Below are positions 15,980 through 24,837 of a stretch of DNA of 64,000 nt, piece by piece. Each line of letters begins with the position of its first letter. Position 1 is the first letter of the stretch. Source of the stretch: Epilithonimonas vandammei (GTDB lineage Bacteria > Bacteroidota > Bacteroidia > Flavobacteriales > Weeksellaceae); the NCBI RefSeq assembly GCF_003860525.1, contig NZ_CP034161.1, positions 434,001 to 498,000 of the forward strand, read 5' to 3'. The translations under genes were made by a program, and so were the position numbers. The notes under the pieces are model-generated. The model was not told the origin of the DNA. It was given only the letters and a program-made list of their open reading frames with translations, and made no database searches.

Positions 15980-16000
15980 GTGTTAAATAATGACAACTTT

Positions 16001-18442
16001 CTAAAAGTTAAACATTATTCTTGTGAATGCTTGCCGGCCTGCAAATCCCATTTGTACCGGATCAAATATACCTCCGGACTCCGTATTACCATCGCTTACC
16101 GAGCCAATCTGCTTCGTTGGATATCGGTTGAAAATATTTTTGCCTCCCAAAATCCAGGTAAAATGCTTATTAAACTCATAACCGACAGATACATCAGTCG
16201 TAGTTTTTGGATTATAAACTTGATAATCGTCCGGACCATTATAACCTACCAAAGTCACTTTATCAAATCTCACCAACTGTAAATTCGTGTTGAATTTGTT
16301 GATTTTATAATTAAGGTTAAGATTGATCTTCGTTTTTGGAGCTGATGCCAAAATGAAAGCTCGCTCTCTTGCACTTAGATACGTGTCTTCCAGGCCTTTG
16401 AGTTTATCGCTGGTGTGGACACTAAGGATAGACATATTGTTATAATTTCCGGCTAAGGTTGCGGTCAATTTACCTTCACCGATCTGATCAGTGTAACTCA
16501 AAATAACATCCACCCCATTAGATTCTGTATCCACTGCGTTGGAAAAGAACTGGGCTTGGTTAATACTTTGGTCGAGATTACCACCTGTGGCTGCCAAAAG
16601 GATATCTCTGTCAAAGGTTCCTGTTAAAACAATTCGGTTTTTTACTTTAATGTGATAGGCATCGACTGTTGCTGTAAACTTATGCGAGTTGAAAGTAAAA
16701 CCTGCGCTGGCATTATCAGAGGTTTCCTGTTTAAGCTGTGGAATGCCAACCGCTGCCGCCAGACTGCTGTCGTTAGACGCTAGAAGAATGGTTGTTAACT
16801 GGCCACCTTGAAAGTTGGTAAACTGCAAACTGTAATATTTCTGTACCAAAGATGGTGCCCGGAACCCCGTTGAAACTGAACCCCTGAAGGCGAATTGTGG
16901 CGTAATAGCATATCTTGTAGAGAACTTGCCATTAAGTGTTCCTCCGAAATCACTGTAGTTTTCGTATCGTGCAGCAGCGCTTACTATCCAATTTTTTGTC
17001 ACATCTAGCTCCGTATCAACGTAACCTGCGATATTATTTCGGCTTTTATCCACCGCTTGTGAATATCCTGGAAAACCTTGTGAACCTCCAGGTCTGATAT
17101 CGCCTGAAAAGGGATTGGTTACTAATAAACTTTGATCGGTGCTTCCGGTAACAAGATTTCCGTTGATATCATACATCGAATATGATGCTTCCTCGCCTTT
17201 AACAATTTTAAAAGTCTCTGTACGGAATTCAGATCCGAAAGCGACGTTCAAACCTTGCAATACATCAAATGATTTTGTAGCATTGAACCCGGTCGTGTTT
17301 TGTAATAACGAGTGTCCTCCAGCATCAAAGCTAGTAGGCGATTTGGCTCCCAATGTCGCATTAATGGTATGGTCAATCTGATACATAAAACGATTGTTTC
17401 CCAGTGCATTATAGAAATCTACATTCCAATCGGCGACTTTAAATTTTAATCCATTATCAAAGGTATAATCACTGATTTTTGTGTTTTCTACCGGGTTAAA
17501 ACCATCAGGATATACGGATGGGATATTTCCATCTGCATCTGCGGATCTTGTCCAGGCATAAGCGTTGGTATGACGGAAGGAATAACCTGGCTGCGAGTAG
17601 AATTTCAAATTGTCAGAAAGGGGCACTTCAATATTACCAAAGAAATAGATATTCTGTGCTTTAGCATCGCCGAAACGCTGTCTAGGTGCTGTATAAATTG
17701 CAGGATTTGCATTTCTGAAGGCATAATCCTTATTCATAAACTCGAGGGTGAAGTTTCCAAAACCGCCTTTGTTCCCAATTTTGGTTCCATAATTTCCGCT
17801 GAAATCTAAAGTGCCACCGTCTAACTTTTTATCGGACACGACATCATTGTTTTTTCCGGGACTTCCGAATACGTTAACGCCGTAAAATGCATTGCCTTCG
17901 AAACCGTGGTTTCTGTCGTTTAATATCACGTTAATCACCCCGGCAATGGCATCTGATCCATATTGCGCAGAGGCGCCATCTCTTAGGATTTCTACTCTTT
18001 TAATGGCTGCCGTCGGGATTGTATTCAAATCTGAACCTGTATTTCCACGACCTCTCGTTCCAAATAAATTAATAAGAGAGGATTGGTGGTAGCGTTTCCC
18101 ATTTAGTAATACCAAGGTTTGATCCGGTCCCAGACCTCTCAGGGTTGCAGGATCTACTGCATCGGCACCATCGGACCCCGATTGTTTATTCGAGTTGAAA
18201 GACGGCGCAGAAAATTGCAACAGCTGATTGACATCCACTTGGCCAGTCGCTGCGCTGGCTTGTTTCACGTCGATCACATCCACGGGAACAGGTGTATCGA
18301 CAGAGGTTCTTTTGTTGTTACGAGATCCGGTAATTACCACTTGATCAATGGTATTTTCTTTGGATAGCGAATCTTTTTGTTGTGCAAAAGCAAAACTTGC
18401 AGCACCCAAAAAAAACAGGGTGCTAATGTTTTTAATTGTCAT
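16001..18442 (-). CDS. TonB-dependent outer membrane receptor
   Basis: An 813-residue protein. A signal peptide of about 20 residues (ending SFAFAQ) is followed by a TonB-box-like IDQVVITGSR, a plug domain (about 45-170, with ILRDGASAQYGSDAIAGVINVIL), and a 22-strand barrel ending in an aromatic Phe (IMFNF). There is no N-terminal carboxypeptidase-like domain and no SusD partner, so the substrate is more likely a siderophore, cofactor or metal complex than a glycan. It is convergent with the sugar dehydrogenase. Substrate unknown. Confidence 0.85.
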   Translation of the reverse strand: MTIKNISTLFFLGAASFAFAQQKDSLSKENTIDQVVITGSRNNKRTSVDTPVPVDVIDVKQASAATGQVDVNQLLQFSAPSFNSNKQSGSDGADAVDPATLRGLGPDQTLVLLNGKRYHQSSLINLFGTRGRGNTGSDLNTIPTAAIKRVEILRDGASAQYGSDAIAGVINVILNDRNHGFEGNAFYGVNVFGSPGKNNDVVSDKKLDGGTLDFSGNYGTKIGNKGGFGNFTLEFMNKDYAFRNANPAIYTAPRQRFGDAKAQNIYFFGNIEVPLSDNLKFYSQPGYSFRHTNAYAWTRSADADGNIPSVYPDGFNPVENTKISDYTFDNGLKFKVADWNVDFYNALGNNRFMYQIDHTINATLGAKSPTSFDAGGHSLLQNTTGFNATKSFDVLQGLNVAFGSEFRTETFKIVKGEEASYSMYDINGNLVTGSTDQSLLVTNPFSGDIRPGGSQGFPGYSQAVDKSRNNIAGYVDTELDVTKNWIVSAAARYENYSDFGGTLNGKFSTRYAITPQFAFRGSVSTGFRAPSLVQKYYSLQFTNFQGGQLTTILLASNDSSLAAAVGIPQLKQETSDNASAGFTFNSHKFTATVDAYHIKVKNRIVLTGTFDRDILLAATGGNLDQSINQAQFFSNAVDTESNGVDVILSYTDQIGEGKLTATLAGNYNNMSILSVHTSDKLKGLEDTYLSARERAFILASAPKTKINLNLNYKINKFNTNLQLVRFDKVTLVGYNGPDDYQVYNPKTTTDVSVGYEFNKHFTWILGGKNIFNRYPTKQIGSVSDGNTESGGIFDPVQMGFAGRQAFTRIMFNF

Positions 18443-18585
18443 TTCTCTTCATATTTTACTCAAAATTAAATAAATTAATAAATAAACCCCCCAAAAATAT
18501 AGGGATTTTTTAGCATAATTCTATTTTAGATAAAATCTAATTAAAAATTGAAGAGATGGAAAAAGATTTTTTTTGACTTTTGAAT

Positions 18586-19269
18586 TTACTTTCTGATACG
18601 ATCAGCTTTCTTAATCCCCTGAAAGTCTTTTAGGTAAAAGGGTTCGAAATAGGCGACATTTTCAAAATCTTTCTGATTAAATTTCTCAACAGATTTTTTA
18701 ATCAAACCTTTTGCTGATGGATAAATATCAAATTTGAATTCTGCGTTCGGAAGATTAAGAATGTCTTGTGCTTTTTTTGCGCCGTCTCCAATGAAGAGAA
18801 CTTTCTTGTCAGCTAATTCAGAAAAAGAATTTTCATCGAGGATTTTAGCTTCGGTTTCAGAAATCATTTCGCCAGATTTTCCATCAAAAAAAGCGGTGTA
18901 AACTTCCATTCTTCTGGCATCAATCAAAGGAATAATTAAATCAAAACCTTGATTGACGAATTCTTCAACCATAGAATCCAAAGAATTAACAGCAATCAAC
19001 GGAAGCTTAAGTCCATAACAAAAACCTTTGGCAGAAGCAGCTCCAATTCTAAGACCGGTATAAGAACCTGGACCTTTTCCTAAAGAAACTGCATCTAAAT
19101 TTTTTAAAGAAATTTCTGCACCTTCCAAAGCCCATTCTACAAAACTATGAAGACTTTCGGATTGTTTGTAATTCTCAGAAACTTCCTCGCAAAGGCAAAG
19201 CAGATTTTCACCATCAGAAATGGCAACAGAACAGTTTTTGGACGAGGTTTCTATGTGAAGGATTTTCAT
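18586..19269 (-). CDS. tsaB: tRNA threonylcarbamoyladenosine biosynthesis protein TsaB
   Basis: A 227-residue protein of the ASKHA fold: MKILHIETSSKNCSVAISDG at the N terminus, and the conserved LGKGPGSYTGLRIGAASAKGFCYG block at about residues 62-85. TsaB is the non-catalytic partner of TsaD in making t6A37 in tRNAs that read ANN codons. Length and motifs are typical. It lies downstream of the Fic gene on the same strand, with a repeat-bearing 108-bp gap, so it likely has its own promoter there. Confidence 0.9.
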   Translation of the reverse strand: MKILHIETSSKNCSVAISDGENLLCLCEEVSENYKQSESLHSFVEWALEGAEISLKNLDAVSLGKGPGSYTGLRIGAASAKGFCYGLKLPLIAVNSLDSMVEEFVNQGFDLIIPLIDARRMEVYTAFFDGKSGEMISETEAKILDENSFSELADKKVLFIGDGAKKAQDILNLPNAEFKFDIYPSAKGLIKKSVEKFNQKDFENVAYFEPFYLKDFQGIKKADRIRK

Positions 19270-19296
19270 TTTCTTTTTAAATTTAAATGTTTACGA

Positions 19297-19350
19297 AATC
19301 GACATATAAGAATAACGTGTCGAAAAATTTAATAAAAATCGACATATAAT
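19297..19350. promoter_or_regulatory. TCGACA half-site cluster upstream of tsaB
   Basis: AAATCGACATATAA occurs twice in direct order (19296-19309 and 19336-19349). The first copy also forms a dyad with TGTCGA at 19318-19323 (TCGACA-N13-TGTCGA). Three half-sites in 50 bp in the gap between fic and tsaB suggest an operator. The Fic protein's winged-helix tail is one candidate binder. Confidence 0.4.
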
Positions 19351-19377
19351 GTATATATATTTATTCAATCAACATAT

Positions 19378-20469
19378 TTATTTTGATAAAACATTAATTA
19401 ATTTGTGATTGCTGTAATAGATTTCTCGACCAATTTTAATTGGAGTTAACCAGCCTAAATCCGAAATTTTCTTTAGATATTCTGAAGCTGTTTGGCGTTT
19501 TGCAATTTCATTTTCTTCTAAAATGCTGATTTTAATATAAGGATAGCTAAATAGCAAATCTACCAGCTCTTTAGAAAAACCTTTTTTAAGTTCGTCTTTA
19601 ATTGATATATAAGCTTGATGCTTTAATTCTAATATTTCCTTGATTTTAATTAATGTCAATTCTGAAGTCGTTGCCACACCATTTACTACAAATAATATCC
19701 ATTCTTCCCAGTTACCTTCCTCAGTAACTTCTCTTAAAAGTCGATAGTAATCAGACTTATTTTCTATAATATATCGACTCAAATACAAAACTGGTAAGCC
19801 TAATAGATTTTGCTGGATAAGATAAAGGACATTTAAGATTCTGCCGGTTCTACCGTTTCCATCACTAAAAGGATGTATAGCCTCAAATTGATAATGTACC
19901 AATGCCATTTTTATGAGCGGGTCCAAATCTGAAACGCTCTCGTCATTGACAAATTGCTCTAAGCTGGCTAATTTTTCTCGAATAATATGTTCTCCTTCTG
20001 GAGGTGTATAAATTATAGTGTCATTTATAGGATTTGCTAATTTCGTCCCTGTATTCTTTCTGATATTCTCATCAGAATTTCTTAATCTTTGCATTACTCC
20101 GATTAACAAATTTGTAGTGATAAGATTGTTTTTCAACAACTGTTCTTTTCCCCAATACATCGCTTGGCGATATTGCAAAACTTCTTTTGAAGATTGATTT
20201 TTTATATCATTTCCCATCAAAGTTGCCTTGTATAGCTCATCCTGAGTGGTAACAATATTCTCTATTGCATTGGATTCTTTACTTTCCTGCAGAATAATTG
20301 TATTTAAAAGTAATTCTGGATGAGGCAAAGTTTGACAAAATCCCTTCAACTCTGCCAGCAGTTTATTGGCTTTGATGGCAGCTTTAAAAATTGCCGACGT
20401 TTCCAAATTGTAATCAGGGGGCAAATCCGGTAAATCATTAAAAGGCTTGTTTTTATCGTGTGCTGACAT
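19378..20469 (-). CDS. Fic family protein with winged-helix C terminus
   Basis: A 363-residue protein with N-terminal Fic_N-like domain, Fic core and C-terminal winged-helix domain. The active-site motif HPFSDGNGRTGR is complete (about residues 199-210), so AMPylation or a related nucleotidyl transfer is expected. An inhibitory-helix motif S-N-A-I-E-N (66-71) fits the class II pattern (S/T)xxxE(G/N), meaning self-inhibition. The frame extends to a TTG at 20490, but the ATG at 20469 (MSAHDK) is the likely start. The winged-helix may allow autoregulation. Targets unknown. Confidence 0.85.
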   Translation of the reverse strand: MSAHDKNKPFNDLPDLPPDYNLETSAIFKAAIKANKLLAELKGFCQTLPHPELLLNTIILQESKESNAIENIVTTQDELYKATLMGNDIKNQSSKEVLQYRQAMYWGKEQLLKNNLITTNLLIGVMQRLRNSDENIRKNTGTKLANPINDTIIYTPPEGEHIIREKLASLEQFVNDESVSDLDPLIKMALVHYQFEAIHPFSDGNGRTGRILNVLYLIQQNLLGLPVLYLSRYIIENKSDYYRLLREVTEEGNWEEWILFVVNGVATTSELTLIKIKEILELKHQAYISIKDELKKGFSKELVDLLFSYPYIKISILEENEIAKRQTASEYLKKISDLGWLTPIKIGREIYYSNHKLINVLSK

Positions 20470-20518
20470 TTTCAAACTTAATTTATACAAAAATAGAAAA
20501 AGAAACTGTATTTGTATT

Positions 20519-20947
20519 TTAGTTAATTTTCACGCTTTGTCGACTCCACAATTTCCAGATTCCTTTTTGTTGAATCCAGAATTCGAGAACAGAGAGTTTC
20601 ATTTCAAATGTTTCGTTTTTGTAAAGTCCTTTTACGGCAATGATTCTACGAATGTTGACGAATTTATTTTTGATTTTAAGTTCTTTCAGTTCCGTTTGTT
20701 TTACAGATTGATATTTTACTTTTCCGGATTCGAAATCTTTTTTGAAATCATCTTTATTCTGAAGCCAGCCGTTGGAATGTCCAAAAGAAACGTCATCAGA
20801 AAATAAATCCAAAATCTTAGAATTATTTTCCATCAAAGAATCCAACTTTGAAACCTGAATCAAAATGACCTTTTCTTTCTTAGAATAAGTCTGAGAAAAA
20901 CCAAAAATAAAAAAGAAGAAAAATATCGATGATAAGAACTTAATCAT
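20519..20947 (-). CDS. Exported SnoaL-like (DUF4440-type) protein
   Basis: A 142-residue protein with a Phe-rich signal peptide (MIKFLSSIFFFFFIFGFSQT). The mature part is a small cone-shaped alpha+beta fold of the nuclear-transport-factor-2 type. Recognisable blocks are SKLDSLMENNSKILDLFSDDVSFGHSNG, near the start, and FWIQQKGIWKLWSRQSVKI at the end. Substrate binding is possible but unknown. It is probably cotranscribed with the SDR gene (1-bp overlap of stop and start). Confidence 0.7.
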   Translation of the reverse strand: MIKFLSSIFFFFFIFGFSQTYSKKEKVILIQVSKLDSLMENNSKILDLFSDDVSFGHSNGWLQNKDDFKKDFESGKVKYQSVKQTELKELKIKNKFVNIRRIIAVKGLYKNETFEMKLSVLEFWIQQKGIWKLWSRQSVKIN

Positions 20948-21699
20948 CAGATATTTCTATAAATCGTTCGCGGTTCAGCCTGCGCTTTCGGATAAATCGT
21001 CATATCGGAAACCGAAACTCTTTCCGGAACATTGATGCAATAAGCAATCGCATCCGCAATATCCTCCGCAAGTAAAGGCTCGTAACCGGCATAAACTGTC
21101 GCGGCTCTTTCATCATCACCTTTGAATCTCACTTTAGAGAAATCAGTTTCAACAGCTCCCGGCTGAATATTAGTCACACGAATTCCAAATTCTGTCAATT
21201 CTATTCTCATTCCTTCGGAAATCACATCAACCGCTTTTTCAGATGCGCAATAAACCACACCGTTGGCATAAGTTTGTCTCGCTGCAACGGAACTAATATT
21301 GATGATCTGTCCGTTTTGTTTTTCTTTCATCAATTTGATAATCGGTTGAGAAACATAAAGTAAACCTTTCACATTTCCGTCCATCATCGAGTTCCAGTCA
21401 TCGATATTTCCTTCAGAAATTGGGTCAAGTCCGTGAGCATTTCCTGCGTTGTTAATTAGAACATCAATATTTTTCCAATTTTCCGGAAGTGAATTGATTG
21501 CAGAAAAAACTTCATCAGAATTTCTGACATCAAAACTCAAAGTAAAAACTTCAGTTTCTTTTGACAATTCTGTTTTGAGTTCTTCGAGAATCGTTTTATT
21601 TCTTCCGCAGAGAATCAATCTGTTTTTTTGCTTTGCTAATAGAATTGCTGTTGCTTTCCCGATTCCGGAAGTGGCTCCGGTGATGAATATTGTTTTCAA
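20947..21699 (-). CDS. Short-chain dehydrogenase/reductase
   Basis: A 250-residue classical-type SDR. It has the NAD(P) motif TGATSGIG (residues 6-13), NNAG, and the Ser of NISSVAAR. The catalytic stretch reads YCASEKAVD, so Glu occupies the usual Tyr+4 Lys position and Lys comes one residue later. That is unusual and may alter activity, or the motif may be shifted in this subfamily. Substrate unknown. It is the first gene of a two-gene operon. Confidence 0.85.
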   Translation of the reverse strand: MKTIFITGATSGIGKATAILLAKQKNRLILCGRNKTILEELKTELSKETEVFTLSFDVRNSDEVFSAINSLPENWKNIDVLINNAGNAHGLDPISEGNIDDWNSMMDGNVKGLLYVSQPIIKLMKEKQNGQIINISSVAARQTYANGVVYCASEKAVDVISEGMRIELTEFGIRVTNIQPGAVETDFSKVRFKGDDERAATVYAGYEPLLAEDIADAIAYCINVPERVSVSDMTIYPKAQAEPRTIYRNI

Positions 21700-21739
21700 T
21701 TTTAAATTAGATTTAGTGATACAAAATTAAGTCATCTTT

Positions 21740-21844
21740 ATCGCAAAGGCACAAGTATTTTAAACTTAAAACTAAAAAAGTCGCAAAGTTTTAATTTGCG
21801 ACTCATATAAAGATAATTTAAATCTTCCTTTCTGCCTTTGCGAT
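21740..21844. repeat. Nested palindromic intergenic repeat (CGCAAAGGCA type)
   Basis: Outer arms ATCGCAAAGGCA (21740-21751) and TGCCTTTGCGAT (21833-21844) are perfectly complementary. An inner hairpin, AGTCGCAAA/TTTGCGACT (21779-21787 with 21795-21803), lies between them. It resembles the REP/MITE-like repeats common between flavobacterial genes and may also terminate transcription between the two neighbouring genes. Confidence 0.65.
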
Positions 21845-21849
21845 GAAAA

Positions 21850-22389
21850 CTATTTCTTATCGCGTTGAAAATCCAAACTAACAGAATTCATACAATACCG
21901 TGTACCTGTTGGTGGCGGTCCATCGTTAAAAACGTGTCCCAAATGCGAATCGCAGCGTTTGCAAAGAACTTCTATTCTTTCCATTCCGTGAGAAGAATCT
22001 CGTTTATAAATCACACCATCTTTATCAGCTTCGAAGAAACTTGGCCAGCCGCAAGTGCTTGCAAACTTGGAGGTTGATCGGAACAAATGATTACCGCAAA
22101 CGGCACAATAATATTCGCCTACTTCATCAAAGTCATTGTATTTCCCTGTGAACGGATATTCTGTATTGGCTTCTCTTGCGATGGCGTAAACTTCAGGAGC
22201 AAGGATTTTTTTCCATTCTTCGTTGGAGACATTCAGTTTCGTTTTGTCAGTTCTTGAGTAATAAGGATTGTTGGCGTGTGTGTTATCTTCCATTGTTGTT
22301 TGTTGTTGAGGTTTGGTTAAATCAACTTTTTTCTGCGCGCAATTTTGCATCGAAAAAAAAGATAATATTAGAAAAACATAAAGCTTCAT
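21850..22389 (-). CDS. msrB: Peptide-methionine (R)-S-oxide reductase, lipoprotein
   Basis: A 179-residue MsrB with a lipoprotein signal (lipobox MQNCAQ). The zinc-site pairs are CAVCG and CKRCDSHLGH, and CGWPSF and RYCMNSVSL carry the rest of the active site; the Cys of RYCMN is the resolving selenocysteine-position nucleophile. It repairs oxidised methionine in exported or periplasmic proteins. Length fits an MsrB with a short N-terminal anchor. Confidence 0.9.
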   Translation of the reverse strand: MKLYVFLILSFFSMQNCAQKKVDLTKPQQQTTMEDNTHANNPYYSRTDKTKLNVSNEEWKKILAPEVYAIAREANTEYPFTGKYNDFDEVGEYYCAVCGNHLFRSTSKFASTCGWPSFFEADKDGVIYKRDSSHGMERIEVLCKRCDSHLGHVFNDGPPPTGTRYCMNSVSLDFQRDKK

Positions 22390-22413
22390 TGTTTAGCAAA
22401 TTTAATAATTTCA

Positions 22414-23772
22414 TTAGACAAATGCACTCATTCCCGTAATCGAGCGACCAACAATCAAAGAGTTGATTTCTTTGGTTCCTTCATAAGAATAGATTGCTTC
22501 TGCATCGGCGACAAAGCGGGCAACATCGTGTTCCAAGAGAATTCCATTTCCGCCCATTACTTCTCTTGCCTGCGCCACAACATCCCGAGTTCTCAGGCTA
22601 CAGAAAACTTTTGCCAAAGAAGCGTGTTCATCTTTCAAAATATCAGCATCCTGCATTTCAGACAATCTGAAAACTAAGGTTTGCATTGCTGTAAGATTGG
22701 ATAACATTTCCACCAAATGTCCCTGAATCAATTGAAAGGAAGCAATTGGTTTTCCGAATTGTTTACGTTTTCTGGTGTAATCCAAAGCACTTTCGTAAGC
22801 ACCTCTTGCACAACCAGTCGCCATCCAAGCAACACCAGCTCTTGTCATTTGAAGCACTTTCGCAGTGTCTTTGAAACTATTGGCGTGTTCCATTTTCTGA
22901 GAATCTGCGACGAAACAATCTTTCATTGTAATCAATCCGTTTTGCACAATTCGGAGAGCCATTTTCCCTCTGATTTTTTCAACTGAAAAACCATCTGTTC
23001 CTTTTTCTACAATAAAACCTTTGACTTGATTGTCATCAAGATCCCTTGCCCATATAATTATCACATCCGCAAAAGTGGCATTTCCGATCCATTTTTTCTG
23101 TCCGTTCAGGATCCAGCCGCCTTCTACTTTTTTGCAGGTTGTTGTCAATCCGCCAGCTGCGCCTGAACCAACTTCCGGCTCCGTCAATCCGAATGCACCA
23201 ATCAAATCGAATTGCTGCATTCCTGGAAGGTATTTTTGTTTCTGTTCTTCGGAACCGCACATATAAATTGAACCCATTGATAATCCTGACTGAACACCAA
23301 AAAATGTCGCCAACGATGCATCAACTCTGGCAATTTCCATTGCAATAACACCTTCCATCAGAAAAGGTAAATTCGGGCAGCCGTAACCTTCGTAAGTGAC
23401 ACCGCAGAGATTTAGCTTTTTAAATTTTGGGATGAGTTCGTGTGGAAAATCATCGTGCAACCAATAATCGTTGACCAAAGGTTTTGCTTCTTTTTCCATA
23501 AACTCGCGAACTTTTAACTGAATTGCTCTTTGCTCATCCGTCAGTTTCATATGCAGTTCATAAAAATCGCCGTTGATAGGCGGTAATTCTTTTTTCTTGC
23601 CAGAAGAATCGAGCATTTTCGTCAAACCTTTGATTTGATTGTCGTCCAATTTTGAGAACTGATCCATCAGTTTTGGAAGGTCAACTTTCTCGGAAATTTT
23701 GGAGATTTGGTCTATATCGATATGTTTCAGGAGATTAAAAATTCCTTTGATTTTGGAAATAGTGCTGTTCAT
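22414..23772 (-). CDS. Acyl-CoA dehydrogenase, glutaryl-CoA dehydrogenase-like
   Basis: A 452-residue flavoprotein starting at ATG 23772 (a TTG at 23802 would only add ten residues). The core matches glutaryl-CoA dehydrogenases: FGLTEPEVGSG, the GKMALR segment, RKRKQFGKPIASFQLIQ, and YEGTKEINSLIVGRSITG, where the Glu is the catalytic base. An N-terminal extension of about 60 residues, amphipathic and helical, precedes the core. Expected role is FAD-dependent oxidation of an acyl-CoA in amino-acid breakdown. Exact substrate inferred only. Confidence 0.8.
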   Translation of the reverse strand: MNSTISKIKGIFNLLKHIDIDQISKISEKVDLPKLMDQFSKLDDNQIKGLTKMLDSSGKKKELPPINGDFYELHMKLTDEQRAIQLKVREFMEKEAKPLVNDYWLHDDFPHELIPKFKKLNLCGVTYEGYGCPNLPFLMEGVIAMEIARVDASLATFFGVQSGLSMGSIYMCGSEEQKQKYLPGMQQFDLIGAFGLTEPEVGSGAAGGLTTTCKKVEGGWILNGQKKWIGNATFADVIIIWARDLDDNQVKGFIVEKGTDGFSVEKIRGKMALRIVQNGLITMKDCFVADSQKMEHANSFKDTAKVLQMTRAGVAWMATGCARGAYESALDYTRKRKQFGKPIASFQLIQGHLVEMLSNLTAMQTLVFRLSEMQDADILKDEHASLAKVFCSLRTRDVVAQAREVMGGNGILLEHDVARFVADAEAIYSYEGTKEINSLIVGRSITGMSAFV

Positions 23773-23821
23773 TGATAAATTCTGTTTTATTGTAGAATGC
23801 AATTAATATTCCTAAAATGTG

Positions 23822-23893
23822 GAACCACAAAAGGCACAAAAGTTTACTGGTTTTTTAATATAAAAACAAAAATCTTTGTGTCTTTTGTGGTTC
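23822..23893. repeat. Palindromic intergenic repeat (AACCACAAAAGGCACAAAAG type)
   Basis: Left arm GAACCACAAAAGGCACAAAA(G) at 23822-23842 pairs, with two mismatches, with 23874-23893. It resembles the CGCAAAGGCA repeat 2 kb away and sits between divergent genes, so it may belong to the same dispersed family. Confidence 0.65.
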
Positions 23894-23925
23894 GTTTATT
23901 TTGTATTTCATAATTTCGCAAAACA

Positions 23926-24297
23926 ATGTTGAGAAAGTTTCAATTGATATTAATGATTTTCTGTTTGGGAGTTTTTGTATTTCCGAAGCAGAATTTTAAT
24001 GTCCAGTTGGCTCAGAGTTCTTGTTGTGAAGCTCAGAAATCAGATTCTGACTGTTGCAAAAAAGAAGAGAAAAAATCAGATTCCTGTCATCACGATTCTA
24101 AAAAAGAAAAAGACTGCAAAGACAATTGCACGACTTGCAAAACCTGCAGTTCTGGATTCGTTTTTTCGGTTGTCTTGAATAACTTTGACAACAAACTGAA
24201 AACGTTGGTTTTCGAAATTAACAATCCTTTTTCTTATTATTCACAATCGCCTTTAGCAAGGTCTTTCAACATCTGGCAACCGCCTAAATTGGGTTAA
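23926..24297 (+). CDS. Cys/His-rich exported protein of a metal-handling cluster
   Basis: A 123-residue protein with an N-terminal hydrophobic signal. The middle (about residues 32-75) is packed with Cys pairs (SCCEA, DCCKKE, CHHD, CKDNCTTCKTC), a probable metal-binding stretch. The C-terminal 40 residues are uncharged and may be membrane-near. It heads a same-strand group with the HMA protein and HMA-TonB receptor, so copper or a similar metal is the likely ligand. I know no named family. Confidence 0.7.
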   Translation: MLRKFQLILMIFCLGVFVFPKQNFNVQLAQSSCCEAQKSDSDCCKKEEKKSDSCHHDSKKEKDCKDNCTTCKTCSSGFVFSVVLNNFDNKLKTLVFEINNPFSYYSQSPLARSFNIWQPPKLG

Positions 24298-24317
24298 TTT
24301 TATTGTTCTTCAAAGAG

Positions 24318-24390
24318 CTTCGACAGGCTCAGCCTGACAGTTTTGAAGAATACAGTTAGTATTAGAATTGTCACTCTGAGCTTGTCGAAG
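24318..24390. repeat. Palindromic repeat of the CTTCGACAAGCTCAG type
   Basis: CTTCGACAGGCTCAGCCTGACA (24318-24339) and the complement of 24369-24390 agree at 19 of 22 positions. This is a widely dispersed intergenic inverted repeat type in many bacterial genomes. It separates the Cys-rich gene from the HMA gene and could terminate or insulate transcription between them. Confidence 0.7.
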
Positions 24391-24425
24391 AGTCTGCATT
24401 ATCAATCAAATTAAAATTAACCAAA

Positions 24426-24818
24426 ATGAATACAATCATAAAATCAGGAATTTTATTCCTTTCCATATTTCTATTCTCCAATTTTTCTGCTCAAACCAAA
24501 ACCTTCAAAGCCAAAGTAGAAGGCAACTGCGGAATGTGCAAAGAACGCATCGAAACAGCTGTTAAAGCTGATAGCAATGTGAAATCAGCTGATTGGAGTA
24601 TGAGCAAAAAAGTCTTGACAGTAAGTTATGATGCTTCCAAAACGGATAAAAAAGCAATCCTGAAAAGCGTAGCCGATGTTGCTCACGACAACGAAATGTT
24701 CCGTGCTTCCGATAAAATTTACAACGATTTGGAAGTTTGTTGCCAGTACGACCGTCCTGATAACAGCAAAAAATTAGCTAAAAATGCTGATACAAAACAA
24801 ATCTGCGAGCTTAAGTAA
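24426..24818 (+). CDS. Exported HMA-domain metal-binding protein
   Basis: A 130-residue protein with signal peptide (ending FSAQ) and a heavy-metal-associated domain. The metal loop is GNCGMCKERIE (about residues 33-43) instead of the usual MxCxxC. After the HMA fold comes a second Cys pair, LEVCCQY, then a basic, Cys-containing tail. The same layout is in the HMA part of the next gene. It is likely a periplasmic metal carrier, copper being the best guess. Operon-like spacing with the receptor (20 bp). Confidence 0.8.
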   Translation: MNTIIKSGILFLSIFLFSNFSAQTKTFKAKVEGNCGMCKERIETAVKADSNVKSADWSMSKKVLTVSYDASKTDKKAILKSVADVAHDNEMFRASDKIYNDLEVCCQYDRPDNSKKLAKNADTKQICELK

Positions 24819-24837
24819 TTAATTTAAATTTTTGACG

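Noticed and set aside
16001-18442. The TonB receptor as a SusC-type glycan transporter
   Set aside because: It has neither the carboxypeptidase-like N-terminal domain nor a SusD-like neighbour.
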